Shown here piece by piece: positions 47,701-56,928 of a stretch of 64,000 nt of DNA. The position numbers were made by a program, and so were the translations under genes. Under the pieces are notes generated by a model. It had not been told where the DNA came from and did no database searches. It was given only the letters and a program-made list of their open reading frames with translations. This stretch comes from Actinomyces trachealis. Lineage in GTDB: Bacteria; Actinomycetota; Actinomycetes; Actinomycetales; Actinomycetaceae. The DNA is taken from assembly GCF_015711475.1 (NCBI RefSeq), contig NZ_CP065027.1, positions 434,001 to 498,000 of the forward strand, written 5' to 3'. How positions within the stretch are numbered: the first letter of the stretch is position 1; the number at the start of each line of letters is the position of its first letter.

Positions 47701-50700
47701 TGCGGCCCGCCAAGAAGGTCAGCGTGCCGGTGGTGGGCAACGACGTCGACCCCGACGGCGACCCGCTGGAGTTGCGGCAAGACATGGTCTTTGGTTCTGA
47801 CCCAGCACTGCACGTGGAGCCGCGCGGCAACAGCGTTGTCCTTACGGCTCCGGAGACCGAAGGGACCTACACGCTCCAGTACGGGCTCACCGATTCCCGC
47901 TCTGAGCCGGTGACCGGGCTGCTGACCGTCGTCGTCTCCGCGAATGCGCCGCTGCTCGCCCCGATCGCCAGGGATGACAGCGTGGCGGTCGCTGATGCTG
48001 CGCAGGCCAGCTCCGTGAGCGTGAACGTGCTGGACAACGACATTGACCCAGACGGCGACGTCCAGGCAGATGAACTCACCACTGCGGACGACGGTGTGAC
48101 CGTTAGCGGCGGCACGCTCACAATTCCGGTCAACGAGACCGCACGGTATGTGCTCTACACCCTCACCGACCCGGACGGGCTGACCTCGTCCGCCGTCGTG
48201 CTGGTCCCAGGCTCAAAGGTCAATGCTCCCGAGGTCGATGTGACCAAGGCCCGGGGGCTGCAGGTCAAGGCAGGGGAGAGCATCACCATCCCGCTGGCGG
48301 ACTATGTGATCACCCGCGAGGGTCACTCGGTGCAGCTGACTGACGCAGCCAAGGTTTCCGCCTCCTTAGGCTGGGACGGCACCCCACTGGTCAAAGACGC
48401 CACCACTCTGATCTTCGGTGCCGCCAAGGACTACTCCGGCCCCAGCTCAGTAACCTTTGAGGTCACCGACGGCAAGGACCTCAACGACTCTGACGGGCGA
48501 GTGGCCAGCCTGACCCTCCCCATAACCGTGCTGCCGACAGGCAACCAGCCTCCCACCATCACCCCCACTAATATTGAGGTGGCTGCGGGAGACGACGCTG
48601 TCACGGTGGATGTGAGTAAGTGGGTGGCTGATCCTGACGGTGAGGATCCAGCCTCCATGACCTATTCAATTGAGCCAACCCTCAATGGGGCCAGCGCCTC
48701 CCTGTCCGGGACCACCCTGTCCGTGAGTGCCGACGCCGCAACCACGCAAGGCGCAGCAGGCCAGCTCAATGTGACAGTCAAAGACGCTGCGGGTGCTACC
48801 GCCATGGGTACCGCCCAGGTCACCGTGGTGGCTTCCACCAAGGAACGGATCCAGGTCTCACCGATCTCCGTGACTACCAACGCTGGCCAGACTGTGAGCG
48901 TGGACGTGTCCCAGTCAGCCTCTAACCCTTTCCCAGACACCCCGCTGTACGTGGCGGGCACCCCTACGGCCTCCGACGGTGGCAGCGTGAGCGTCAACGG
49001 CACCACCGTGTCTATCACGCCGCCTGCGGGCACCAACGGCACGACCACCGTCACCTTCCGTCTAGGGGACAAGACCAAGGATGCCGCACGTGAAGTTGAG
49101 GGGACCATCCAGGTCACCGTCAAGGACAAGCCTGCGGCCCCCACTGCGGTCACCGCCGCCTCGGCGGCCGCTAGCACCGCCACGATCACCTGGTCCGCGG
49201 GCGCCGCCAATGGGGATCCCATCACCGGTTTCACGGTCTTTGATGAGACCCAGGGCGACTCCAAGCAGTGCGGGCAGGTCACCACTTGCCTGGTGGAGGG
49301 CCGTAAGAACGGTGTGGACCATACTTTCCACGTGGTCGCCACCAATGGGGTAGGGGACTCCCCGGCCTCCGCCAGCGCCACCACCAATATTGACGTGGTG
49401 CCCGGGATAGTCACTGCCCCGACTGGGACCCCTGGAGACAACCAGGCATCCTTCACCTGGAACGCTCCAGAAAATGAGGGATCGGCGATCAGCGGCTACA
49501 CCGTCTACCTATCTGGGCCCGACGGCGTAAAAGTGAATACGGTCACCACCACCTCCACCACCTTCACGGGGCTGCGGAACGGCGCCGCCTACACCGCCAC
49601 CGTCACTGCTACCAACAAGAAGGGCACCAGCAAAGCTTCTGGGGCCTCGAAGGCCGTGACCCCTTACGGGCGCCCAGAGCCTGTGCCCCACCTTGAGGCG
49701 CAGGCAGCTTCCCTAGGGACCGGCGGCAGCAGTGACCGCGTGAACGTCTTCTGGACCGCCCCGGGCGGCAACGGGCGGGAGATTGCCTACTACACCCTGA
49801 GCTGGCCGGGGGGCTCCAAACGGGTTGAGGGCGCCACCTCCACCACCATCGAGTCTGTGAGCACCTCCAACAGCCAGGTGGAATTCAAGATCACCGCTAC
49901 CAATGACGCCGCGGCACCCGAGGCACACACCTCCTCCGAGACCAGCACCTCCACCTGGGTTGTAGGTATGCCGCCGAGCCCGACGGGCAGCGGGCTGCAA
50001 GCTACTGGGCAAGGCGCTTCCATCAATCTGGACGCCTCCGTGCAGGACGGCAACGGCTGGCGTGCCTCTGACCTGATCCTCCAATGGTCCACCAACGGCG
50101 TCGATTGGAAGCGCCTTGATGACCTGACCGGCAATGGGCTAACCGTAGGCAACGCCGCCTCCGTCACCGTGCGGGCCTGCGGCAGCAAGACCGGCTCAAC
50201 CGTCTGTTCCCAAGCAACAACCGTCGGCTCTGTCACCCCTTACGAGCCGCCCACCTCCCCGGCTGTCAGCTGTGCCGCAGGCGCGGTGGGACAAGTCAGG
50301 TGCAACTGGAGCGGGGCGAAGGACGGGGGCGCTACCGCCGAGCTGTTGCTTGACGCCAACGGCTCCACTGAGCGGATCGGCTTACAGGCCTCCGGTGAGC
50401 GCACCCTCAACGTGGGTGAGGGCGGGACCGGCAAGCTCTGCGTCTATGCGGTACGGCCAGGGCAGAACGCGACGGCCTCTGGGAACGGGGGCAGCTCCCC
50501 GTGCGCCAGCGCCACGGCCCCCAGGTATGAGCGGAAGGTTGGCATGTTCAGGGGGCAGTACCTCAACTGCTCTATCGGTGCCTGCGCAGGTGTCAAGGCC
50601 TGGCGCGTTGGGGTGGACCTGCAGGGATGGCCCCCTAACAGCAGTGTCACCTGCAGCGGCCTGTGGGCTGGACAACACGAGACCACGACCTTGTCCGTGG

Positions 50701-50813
50701 ACGGCAATGGCAACTACCACGGCGAACCCAAATGGAGCGGCCCCTGGAAAGGCTCCCTGTTGAGCGCCGATCCCAACGACGTTGAGGGTACGCCTTGGTA
50801 CACCTGCAGGTAG
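44787..50813 (+). CDS. Giant modular surface protein with tandem Ig/cadherin-like repeats and FN3 domains
   Basis: 2008 aa. A short cytoplasmic start and one N-terminal helix (residues about 10-33) leave everything else outside. Residues about 40-330 form a repeat region with strands like propeller blades. From about 400 to 1180, eight modules of about 96 residues each carry an acidic loop such as GNDTDPDGDV. Two or three more Ig-like modules follow, then three FN3 domains (about 1448-1724). The cysteine-containing C-terminus has pairs such as SCAAGAVGQVRCNW and ends WYTCR. No sortase signal is seen; the N-terminal helix is the anchor. ACAGGAG precedes the ATG at 44787. It is first in the operon and corresponds to fn3 of the bifidobacterial PFNA cluster. 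Confidence 0.9.
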   Translation: MTFAPLRRIAASVVGTLSVGVVVMALLHPGVVTREIDLHDGGVWVTNQNLRTVGHLNYPAHVIDGGLRAASSKFDVSQEAGTVFVADHESGAFTQVDVAKNILLAAVQNADDMQLGGDRLGIADPASGSVWVMPASQQSEYDPTVTEPTLRDEKGAILAMGLEGSAHIVSPETKRITTITPAGSQQDQHTTPLPELGTNADLQVSAVGKQTVVLDRTSGTLVRQDGSTVQLTGTELQLQMPGPESTEVLVASSEALLRVGRDGKVTPVPKRSPGGKPARPARMRSCVYSVWSGQGGYLRDCTNDADDRNEDRTDLNAADTAVFRINREVIVLNNTQDGGVWLPDEDMVKVDNWDQINSDLKTDDEKQDDTTRTDQESPAERREQNTPPDAVDDEFGVRPGRSVNLPVIGNDTDPDGDVLVASPTTQPELGEVVQVRDGAALQARIRPDATGSSSFVYELSDGGSTDTANVSLTVHPWEVNEGPKQTRVSTMILGQGARGTTNVAGDWIDPDGDAVYLESVAFPSGLDVTWRADGTITVHDLGQGAGVKELTVTYSDGRKTTEGTMRVDVRGAENIAPVANGDHLVVAQGQTAQLDPRVNDTDANGDTLRVASISQPTTGISASLDPDLSIVSVTGQTLGTYYLEYNLTDGPTATTGFIRVDVVASDSQGLPVAQDDVTTLPAGGEALVDVLANDSDPTGGVLVAQSVQVPEGSQLVVALLEHHILRITAPAGLTSSQQITYTVANGVGTSQGQVMVIPAPPVSSTEPPVLTDDNLVVRVGDIGSVRVLDNDRSPAGLKLTVDDTLQHTFEPATASPFVSDGVVRVRAGDKPGTGTLVYTVHDAAGNVASAQVNVSVVALDEHTNTAPHPQDVTGWAVAGQTVKIPVPLTGIDSEGDSVTLVGVSSSPKLGTVEVDENNLRYTAGQKSAGTDVFTYTVKDRLGKTATATVRVGVAAAATTNQRPVAVPDLVNVRPAKKVSVPVVGNDVDPDGDPLELRQDMVFGSDPALHVEPRGNSVVLTAPETEGTYTLQYGLTDSRSEPVTGLLTVVVSANAPLLAPIARDDSVAVADAAQASSVSVNVLDNDIDPDGDVQADELTTADDGVTVSGGTLTIPVNETARYVLYTLTDPDGLTSSAVVLVPGSKVNAPEVDVTKARGLQVKAGESITIPLADYVITREGHSVQLTDAAKVSASLGWDGTPLVKDATTLIFGAAKDYSGPSSVTFEVTDGKDLNDSDGRVASLTLPITVLPTGNQPPTITPTNIEVAAGDDAVTVDVSKWVADPDGEDPASMTYSIEPTLNGASASLSGTTLSVSADAATTQGAAGQLNVTVKDAAGATAMGTAQVTVVASTKERIQVSPISVTTNAGQTVSVDVSQSASNPFPDTPLYVAGTPTASDGGSVSVNGTTVSITPPAGTNGTTTVTFRLGDKTKDAAREVEGTIQVTVKDKPAAPTAVTAASAAASTATITWSAGAANGDPITGFTVFDETQGDSKQCGQVTTCLVEGRKNGVDHTFHVVATNGVGDSPASASATTNIDVVPGIVTAPTGTPGDNQASFTWNAPENEGSAISGYTVYLSGPDGVKVNTVTTTSTTFTGLRNGAAYTATVTATNKKGTSKASGASKAVTPYGRPEPVPHLEAQAASLGTGGSSDRVNVFWTAPGGNGREIAYYTLSWPGGSKRVEGATSTTIESVSTSNSQVEFKITATNDAAAPEAHTSSETSTSTWVVGMPPSPTGSGLQATGQGASINLDASVQDGNGWRASDLILQWSTNGVDWKRLDDLTGNGLTVGNAASVTVRACGSKTGSTVCSQATTVGSVTPYEPPTSPAVSCAAGAVGQVRCNWSGAKDGGATAELLLDANGSTERIGLQASGERTLNVGEGGTGKLCVYAVRPGQNATASGNGGSSPCASATAPRYERKVGMFRGQYLNCSIGACAGVKAWRVGVDLQGWPPNSSVTCSGLWAGQHETTTLSVDGNGNYHGEPKWSGPWKGSLLSADPNDVEGTPWYTCR

Positions 50814-50863
50814 TCCTGCCCCAGCCCGACTTGACACCAGACCGAGCAGAGAGAGCGTCCGAT

Positions 50864-51829
50864 ATGCCTATGACCCAGGAGAACGCGACCTGGTTCGCAG
50901 ATACCTTCTCCCGTATTGTTGACAACGTTGGTTTGGCGTTGCTTGGCAAGACGGACATCATCCGCTTGGCGCTAACCACCATGCTCGCTGAGGGCCACCT
51001 GCTGCTAGAGGACGCCCCCGGCACTGGCAAGACTGCCCTGGCCCGTGCCCTGGCCGCCACCGTGCAGGGCACCCACTCCCGGATCCAGTTCACCCCTGAC
51101 CTGCTGCCCAGTGACATTACGGGCGTGACCATCTATGACCAGAAGACCGGCTCCTGGGACTTCCACCCAGGCCCTGTCTTCGCTTCCATCGTGTTGGCCG
51201 ATGAGATCAACCGTGCCTCACCCAAGACCCAGTCTGCGCTGTTGGAGGTTATGGAGGAGTCCCAGGTGACTGTGGACGGGGTGCGTCATGAGGCCGGGCG
51301 TCCCTTCATGGTGATCGCCACCCAGAACCCGGTGGAACAGGCCGGCACCTACAAGCTTCCCGAGGCGCAGCTGGACCGTTTCCTGATGAAGACCAGCATC
51401 GGCTACCCCGAGGAAGAGGACTTCATAGAGGTGCTGGCGGGCTCAGCCGCTCCGGACCGCTCCAAGCAGCTCGGCGCCGTGATCGCCTCCCACGCCGTCG
51501 CCTCTATGGCGGACCTGGCTGCCGAGAACCACGTGGAGCGCGCTGTCCTGACATACATCACCCGCCTGGCCCGCGCCACCCGAGACTCCGCCCAGACCCG
51601 CATTGGTGTGTCCACCCGTGGCGCAATCGCCATGACCCGCGCGGTCAAGGTTTGGGCTGCCGCCCAAGGCCGCCCTTACGTCCTGCCTTCAGATGTCAAG
51701 GACCTGGCTGTGGTGGTCTGGGCGCACCGCCTGGTGATGGACCCTGACGCCGAGTTTGCCGGGACCACTGCCCGCGACATTGTGGCCCAGGCTCTCGCCG
51801 AGGTTCCAGCGCCACAGAGCCGCTCCTGA
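50864..51829 (+). CDS. MoxR-family AAA+ ATPase
   Basis: A 321-aa chaperone-like ATPase. Walker A EDAPGTGKTALARAL is near residue 48, Walker B VLADEINRASPKTQSALLEVMEE near 112, and sensor-type ATQNPVEQAGTYKLPEAQLDRF near 157. MoxR proteins work with DUF58/von Willebrand-type partners to assemble or activate complexes at the membrane, and such a partner is encoded 28 bp downstream. The start ATG 50864 has a GAGAGAG site; an ATG six bases later is possible. The gap after the giant gene is 50 bp. Confidence 0.95.
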   Translation: MPMTQENATWFADTFSRIVDNVGLALLGKTDIIRLALTTMLAEGHLLLEDAPGTGKTALARALAATVQGTHSRIQFTPDLLPSDITGVTIYDQKTGSWDFHPGPVFASIVLADEINRASPKTQSALLEVMEESQVTVDGVRHEAGRPFMVIATQNPVEQAGTYKLPEAQLDRFLMKTSIGYPEEEDFIEVLAGSAAPDRSKQLGAVIASHAVASMADLAAENHVERAVLTYITRLARATRDSAQTRIGVSTRGAIAMTRAVKVWAAAQGRPYVLPSDVKDLAVVVWAHRLVMDPDAEFAGTTARDIVAQALAEVPAPQSRS

Positions 51830-51857
51830 GCCACCGCCTCCAGGAGACACCGGAGCC

Positions 51858-53207
51858 ATGACCAAGCAAACCAAGGACACCCCCAAGCCGAGACGCCGCA
51901 GGCGTGAGCAATCGTTCCACCAGGTAGGTCGGCTCAAGAAGGCTACCCGCAGACACCTAAACACGCTCAGGGTGTGGTTGGCGTATACAGGAACCGAAGT
52001 CAAGCAGGCCGCTGCCGCCAGCTCAGTGGCCGGTCCGGTGCTGCGGTGGCTGGAACGGGTAGGTGACGTCATCACCCCCCTAGGACGTTGGAGCTTGCTA
52101 GCTCTGCTGCTGTCCCTGCCCACTGCCGTAGCCACCCACTGGCAGGAGGCTTGGGCAGTCACTCTGGTGCTCGCCACCATGCTGCTGCTGGCCCTACCTA
52201 CCGTGATCGGCCGCCGCTCCTACGAGGTCGTCGTCTCTCTGGCCGCCAACCGGGTCACCGTGGGGGAGGCAGCGTTTGGTGGGGTGCGGCTGACCAATTC
52301 CTCCCCCCGCAGCGTCGGCAGTGCCAGCGTGGAACTGCCAGTCGGCACCGGCCTGGCGGTATTCAACGTGCCTAGGCTGGCGGGCAAGACTAGCCACGAG
52401 GAGGTCTTCACTGTCCCTACGCGCCGACGCGGCGTGATCATCGTGGGCCCTGCGACATCTGTGCGCGGAGACCCCTTAGGGCTGCTGCGCCGAAAGCAGC
52501 GTTGGAACGAGCCGATAGAGCTGTTCGTACACCCCCGCACCATCACCATCGACACTGAGGCCATCGGCTTCATCCGTGACATTGAGGGCGCGGTCACCCA
52601 GGAGCTGTCCTCCTCCGACGTCTCCTTCCACGCCCTGCGCGACTACATCCCCGGCGATGACCGCCGCAACGTCCACTGGCGCTCCACCGCCCGCACCGGC
52701 CGCCTCATGGTGCGCCAGTTCGAGGAGACCCGCCGTTCCCATCTGCTGGTGGTCCTGGATCTGGACGCAGAGGCCTGGCACAGCGCAGATGAGTTTGAGA
52801 TCGGCGTGTCCTGCGCCGCCTCACTGGTGCTCGCCGCATACCGCGCTGGCCGCGAGGTGAGCCTAGTGACCCAGGACGGCATGCCCGTGGGCCCCAACGC
52901 CATGCGGGCCCTGGACGCCATCACGCGCCTGGAGCAGGTCCGCACCACCAAGGACCTCAGTGCCCTGGCCCGCCAGGCTGCCAGGGACGTGCCCCAGGCC
53001 TCCGTGGCTGCCCTGGTCACCGGCTCCGCCCTGCCCGCCGTCCAGCTCCACCGGGCTCACTGCGAGCTGCCCTTAACGGCTTACCCAATCGGGCTACGCA
53101 TTGACCAGGGCGCACCGCTGCGCTCTACGCAAATTGGTGGGCTGCGCTTGTTCACGCTAGGCGCCTTGGAACCCCTGCCCCAGGCTATGAGGCGGGCCGC
53201 CCTGTGA
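51858..53207 (+). CDS. DUF58 membrane protein
   Basis: 449 aa. A basic N-terminal cytoplasmic tail (KPRRRRREQSFHQ) of about 75 residues precedes two transmembrane helices (about 78-115). A beta domain follows (RRSYEVVVSLAANRVTVGEA), then the DUF58 core DVSFHALRDYIPGDDRRNVHW, containing the signature HxLRxYxxGDxxRxIxW. A vWA-like fold follows (LLVVLDLDAEAW). It is the usual partner of MoxR ATPases. GGAG lies before ATG 51858. Its stop overlaps the next GTG by 4 bp. Confidence 0.95.
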   Translation: MTKQTKDTPKPRRRRREQSFHQVGRLKKATRRHLNTLRVWLAYTGTEVKQAAAASSVAGPVLRWLERVGDVITPLGRWSLLALLLSLPTAVATHWQEAWAVTLVLATMLLLALPTVIGRRSYEVVVSLAANRVTVGEAAFGGVRLTNSSPRSVGSASVELPVGTGLAVFNVPRLAGKTSHEEVFTVPTRRRGVIIVGPATSVRGDPLGLLRRKQRWNEPIELFVHPRTITIDTEAIGFIRDIEGAVTQELSSSDVSFHALRDYIPGDDRRNVHWRSTARTGRLMVRQFEETRRSHLLVVLDLDAEAWHSADEFEIGVSCAASLVLAAYRAGREVSLVTQDGMPVGPNAMRALDAITRLEQVRTTKDLSALARQAARDVPQASVAALVTGSALPAVQLHRAHCELPLTAYPIGLRIDQGAPLRSTQIGGLRLFTLGALEPLPQAMRRAAL

Positions 53208-55642
53208 CTGTCGACATGTCTACCGTCAGGCAGCCGGGCACCCGGCGCACTAACTTAGGTGACCTGGTGGTGGTCACCTGCCTGCTACTGCTTGCGGGTG
53301 CTATTCACGGTCCTGTCTTTGGGGATCACAGCGGCTACCTGGCTGCCGCTGGCGGTGTACTGCTCGGGGCTTTAGTGGCTGTTCCCGCAGCGCGTTGGCG
53401 CTGGAATCTACTGGAGACCAGTCTGGGAGTGGTGGTCGTCTACCTGTTAGGTGGAGGCGCCCTGGCCCTGCCCACCACCACAACTAACCGGGTGGTGCCC
53501 ACTCTGGGCACGTTCCAAGGACTCGTGGTCGGCGCGGTGCAGGCTTGGAAGGACTTGCTCACACTCAATCCACCGGCGGCGGCTTTTGCTGGCCCTGCGA
53601 TCGTGCCTTTGCTGTCTGGGCTTCTATGCTCCGTGCTGGCCTTGACTATTGTCCTACGGAGCCAGCGGCAGGGCTGGGCGCTCGTGCCAGTAGTGGTGCT
53701 GGCACTGCTCGGCGCCGCCTGGGGCTCCCAGAACGCCCCCTGGGGACGCTACTTGGGCACTGCTGCCGCCGTGACCGCTCTGCTCTGGGGAAGCTGGCTG
53801 GCGCAGCGGCGCCGCACCGCCTCAAGTACCGGGATCGCCAGTGCAGGAGCTACCGGTACCGCATGGTTTCGCACCGCCCGGGCCGCCGTCGGAGGCGTCG
53901 TCGTGCTGGCCCTCGCGACTGGGGCTGGAGTAACGGGTACCACGCGCCTGGACCCGCAAGGGCACCGGGCTGTGCTGCGCGACCACCTCACTCCGCCTTT
54001 AGACCTGAGTAGTTACGCCTCCCCCCTGAGCAGCTACCGCTACTGGATGGACGACAAGAAGGACGCAGTCCTGTTCACCGTCAATGGGATGCAGCAGGAT
54101 CAGCGCATCCGTCTGGCCACCCTGGATACCTACGACGGCGTGGTTATGCGGGTGGGAGACTCCAGCAACGGTGAAGGATTCAACCGTGTAGGCTCGATCG
54201 TCTCCGACGCGCCCTTGCCTGACGGCACCCAGACCACCACTCTGAGCATCACCGTGCAGGACTACACCGGTTACTGGATCCCGGGCGGTGGCGAGTTGCG
54301 CAGGCTGGAGGTCACCTCCCCAGGGGCTGCCGCTATCAAGGACACCCTCTACTACTCTTCCAGGCTGCAGACGGCTCTGACCACCCGGGGCCTAACCGAA
54401 GGCGACGCTTACACGGTGGAAGCTGTTATGCCGCAGGTGTGGAGTGATTCTCAGCTCGCTGGGAAGTCCTTCAGCCAGTACTCCATGCCAGCTGACAAGG
54501 AGGTCCCGGAGCAGGTGGGGCAGCGCCTGTCAGAGTTCATGGGTGATGCCAAAGGTGGGGTGGAGTCCATCCGGGCCCTGACCCAGGCTTTCGCCACTAA
54601 GGGCTTCTACTCGGACGGCTCAGACAACCTCTCCTTGGCCAGCCACTCTTCAGCACGGCTTTCCAAATTTTTGGACCCGGCTCGGCTGATGGTTGGTGAT
54701 GATGAGCAGTATGCCGTCGCCATGGCGCTGATGGCCCGTCAGGCTGGCTACCCGGCCCGTGTCGTGATCGGCTTCTACCCGGACAGCTACACTCCAGGAC
54801 CCATTGAGATGACCGGTACCAACGCTCACGCCTGGGTGGAGGTGTCCTTCTCTGGCATCGGCTGGGTGGCTTTCGACCCCACCCCGCCGCGGGACAAGAA
54901 GCCCCAGACCGAGCTGCCTGAGCCTAAACCCAACCCTCGGCCGCAGGTGATCCAGCCGCCAGTGCCGCCCCAGCACCCAGCAGACCTCAACCCGGATATT
55001 GACGACGACCAGCAGGATGAGAAGAAGGAGCCCGCTGACTGGTGGCCCTGGATCCTTCTGGGGCTGAAGGTATTCAGCGGGATCTTCCTAGCACTGTCGC
55101 CGTTCTTGATGATCATAATTATCAAGGTCTGGCGGCGTCGGCGGCGACGCCGGGCGAAGGAGCCGCTGGCTCGTGTTACTGGTGCCTGGGATGAACTCGT
55201 GGACCAAGCTCAAGACTTGCGTCTGGACGTACCGCTCACCGCGCCGCGCGCAGAGCAGGCCAGCGTGATAGCGGCCTTGGGTGGGGAACCAGTGAAGCCC
55301 GCCTTCCGGCAGGCAGCGAAGCCCGGCAGTCTGGAGGCTTTAGCACAAGACGTTGACGGCGCTGTCTTCTCCGGTGGAGCAACAGCTGCTGCGGACGCTG
55401 AGAGATCCTGGCAGGCCATGGGCCAGGTTCTGTGCGGGCTGCGCAAGCAGACCACCAAAGGTCGTCGTCTCCGCGCCCAGGTTTCCCTCGGTTCCTTGCG
55501 CCAACGCTCCAGGCACAACATCCAGAACAGACTCCGAAAAGCGCCCGCGAAGACCGTGTCCCCGCTTCATCAGCCTGGCAGTATGGCCGCCAGGAAGAGC
55601 AATCGAGGCCCGGCCGAGATCCCAAGGTTTGGAGACAAGTGA
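53204..55642 (+). CDS. Transglutaminase-like membrane protein (TgpA type) lacking the catalytic cysteine
   Basis: 812 aa. Six or so N-terminal transmembrane helices (residues 20-250) are followed by a large outer domain. The transglutaminase core lies at about 490-570: GDDEQYAVAMALMARQAGYP, then ARVVIGFYPD, AHAWVEVSF and FDPTPP. The His and Asp of the triad are present, but the position normally held by Cys (GDCEQ-like) is Asp at residue 500. A Pro-rich linker, a last helix near 620 and a cytoplasmic tail of about 165 residues complete it. Equivalent to tgm of the PFNA cluster. GTG start within a GTGA overlap. Confidence 0.9.
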   Translation: MTVDMSTVRQPGTRRTNLGDLVVVTCLLLLAGAIHGPVFGDHSGYLAAAGGVLLGALVAVPAARWRWNLLETSLGVVVVYLLGGGALALPTTTTNRVVPTLGTFQGLVVGAVQAWKDLLTLNPPAAAFAGPAIVPLLSGLLCSVLALTIVLRSQRQGWALVPVVVLALLGAAWGSQNAPWGRYLGTAAAVTALLWGSWLAQRRRTASSTGIASAGATGTAWFRTARAAVGGVVVLALATGAGVTGTTRLDPQGHRAVLRDHLTPPLDLSSYASPLSSYRYWMDDKKDAVLFTVNGMQQDQRIRLATLDTYDGVVMRVGDSSNGEGFNRVGSIVSDAPLPDGTQTTTLSITVQDYTGYWIPGGGELRRLEVTSPGAAAIKDTLYYSSRLQTALTTRGLTEGDAYTVEAVMPQVWSDSQLAGKSFSQYSMPADKEVPEQVGQRLSEFMGDAKGGVESIRALTQAFATKGFYSDGSDNLSLASHSSARLSKFLDPARLMVGDDEQYAVAMALMARQAGYPARVVIGFYPDSYTPGPIEMTGTNAHAWVEVSFSGIGWVAFDPTPPRDKKPQTELPEPKPNPRPQVIQPPVPPQHPADLNPDIDDDQQDEKKEPADWWPWILLGLKVFSGIFLALSPFLMIIIIKVWRRRRRRRAKEPLARVTGAWDELVDQAQDLRLDVPLTAPRAEQASVIAALGGEPVKPAFRQAAKPGSLEALAQDVDGAVFSGGATAAADAERSWQAMGQVLCGLRKQTTKGRRLRAQVSLGSLRQRSRHNIQNRLRKAPAKTVSPLHQPGSMAARKSNRGPAEIPRFGDK

Positions 55643-56928
55643 TGACAAACCGCAGGAGTGCCGCTCCCACACCATTGGACGGGACCGTAGCCGCCAGCCG
55701 GGGTAAGCGCCTTGGAGCCTGGCTGCTTGACGGCCTGATCCTGGCTATCGTGCAGGGGTCTGTGACCGCAGTGGCGTGGTCCGGTATCATTCGGCAGCTG
55801 CTGGCTGGCGCCAAGCCTGAGCAGGTGGACGCCACCTTTTTGCCAGTGCCCGGGCTGGTGGGGTTCGGCCTGTCTTTGGCCTACGTTATCTGGCTCTGGT
55901 TTTGGGGGCAGACTCCCAGCTATGTACTGATGGGCCTACGCATGGTTAACCAGGACACCGCCGGAGCCCCGCGGGGGCGTAGCCTCATCTGGCACATCCT
56001 GGCTGGGCTGATCGGCTCAGTGACCCTGGGCGTCGCCACCATAGTGATCCTGCTACGCCCCAACAGCAAGGGCCGTAACTGGTATGACCGCACCTCTGGG
56101 GTCGCTGTTGTGGACTTGCGCGCTGGCCGGGACCCACTGGCCGAGGAGCCGCTTAAGGAGGAGCCCACCGTCAAGGAGGTGGATCCGGACGAAGCCTTAG
56201 GGGAAACCATCACAGTGCAAGCTCCCGGTCTGATTCAGGGCCTCCCGGTTCTGGCTTCCCAGACGGCTCCCGCCCCGGCAGACTCACCTATGTTCGCGCC
56301 CACGAGTAGCGCGGCGCCAGCGAGCGGTCCCCTCGGCGTATCAGGTTCCAGGAACTCTATGCGTGGGACCTCGCCGCACGCAGACGCAGTTATCACTGCG
56401 GTGCCTTGGGAGATGGGTAGCGAGTTGCCGGGTGCTGCCCAATTACAATCGGCGCCTGGCACGCCGGTTGATGCTCCAGCAACGACGGCGCCCCCGGCGT
56501 CGCCTGCTCCGGCGGCTTCTGGCGTGCCTACCGGTGCGTCAGTGCCAAGCGTGGCTCCAGTAGCGGCCCCAGATCCTGCGCCAAGTGAGGCGTCCGTGCT
56601 GCAACTAGTGCTTCGCGTGGACACCGGCCAACGGATCGTCCTGGGTGAGGGTCGCACGGTCCTGGGCCGTGAGCCGGAAGCGCGGGGCGAGTGGACCGGT
56701 GCGCTGACCGTGCCGGTGACCGACCCAGAGATGAGTATCTCCAAGACCCACCTGGGGGTGCTCCTCACCGCTGAGAGCACGACCGTGCTGGACCTTGGCT
56801 CTACCAATGGAACCAAGATGATTATGCCCAACGGCAAAGAGTTGGCGCTTGACCCCCAGGAGCCCTCCGGCATGCTGGAGGGCGCCATGATCCGCATGGG
56901 CGAACGCCTCATCGCGGTGGAGAGGTGA
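55642..56928 (+). CDS. RDD-family membrane protein with C-terminal FHA domain
   Basis: 428 aa. The RDD membrane domain covers residues 15-160 (SRGKRLGAWLLDGLILAIVQ, WFWGQTPSYVLMGLRMV, WYDRTSGVAVVD). A low-complexity Ala/Pro/Ser linker runs to about 315. An FHA phosphothreonine-binding domain follows (RTVLGRE, SISKTHLGVL, DLGSTNGT). It could tether phosphorylated partners to the membrane. Its ATG shares one base with the previous TGA, and its stop overlaps the phosphatase GTG by 4 bp. Confidence 0.92.
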   Translation: MTNRRSAAPTPLDGTVAASRGKRLGAWLLDGLILAIVQGSVTAVAWSGIIRQLLAGAKPEQVDATFLPVPGLVGFGLSLAYVIWLWFWGQTPSYVLMGLRMVNQDTAGAPRGRSLIWHILAGLIGSVTLGVATIVILLRPNSKGRNWYDRTSGVAVVDLRAGRDPLAEEPLKEEPTVKEVDPDEALGETITVQAPGLIQGLPVLASQTAPAPADSPMFAPTSSAAPASGPLGVSGSRNSMRGTSPHADAVITAVPWEMGSELPGAAQLQSAPGTPVDAPATTAPPASPAPAASGVPTGASVPSVAPVAAPDPAPSEASVLQLVLRVDTGQRIVLGEGRTVLGREPEARGEWTGALTVPVTDPEMSISKTHLGVLLTAESTTVLDLGSTNGTKMIMPNGKELALDPQEPSGMLEGAMIRMGERLIAVER

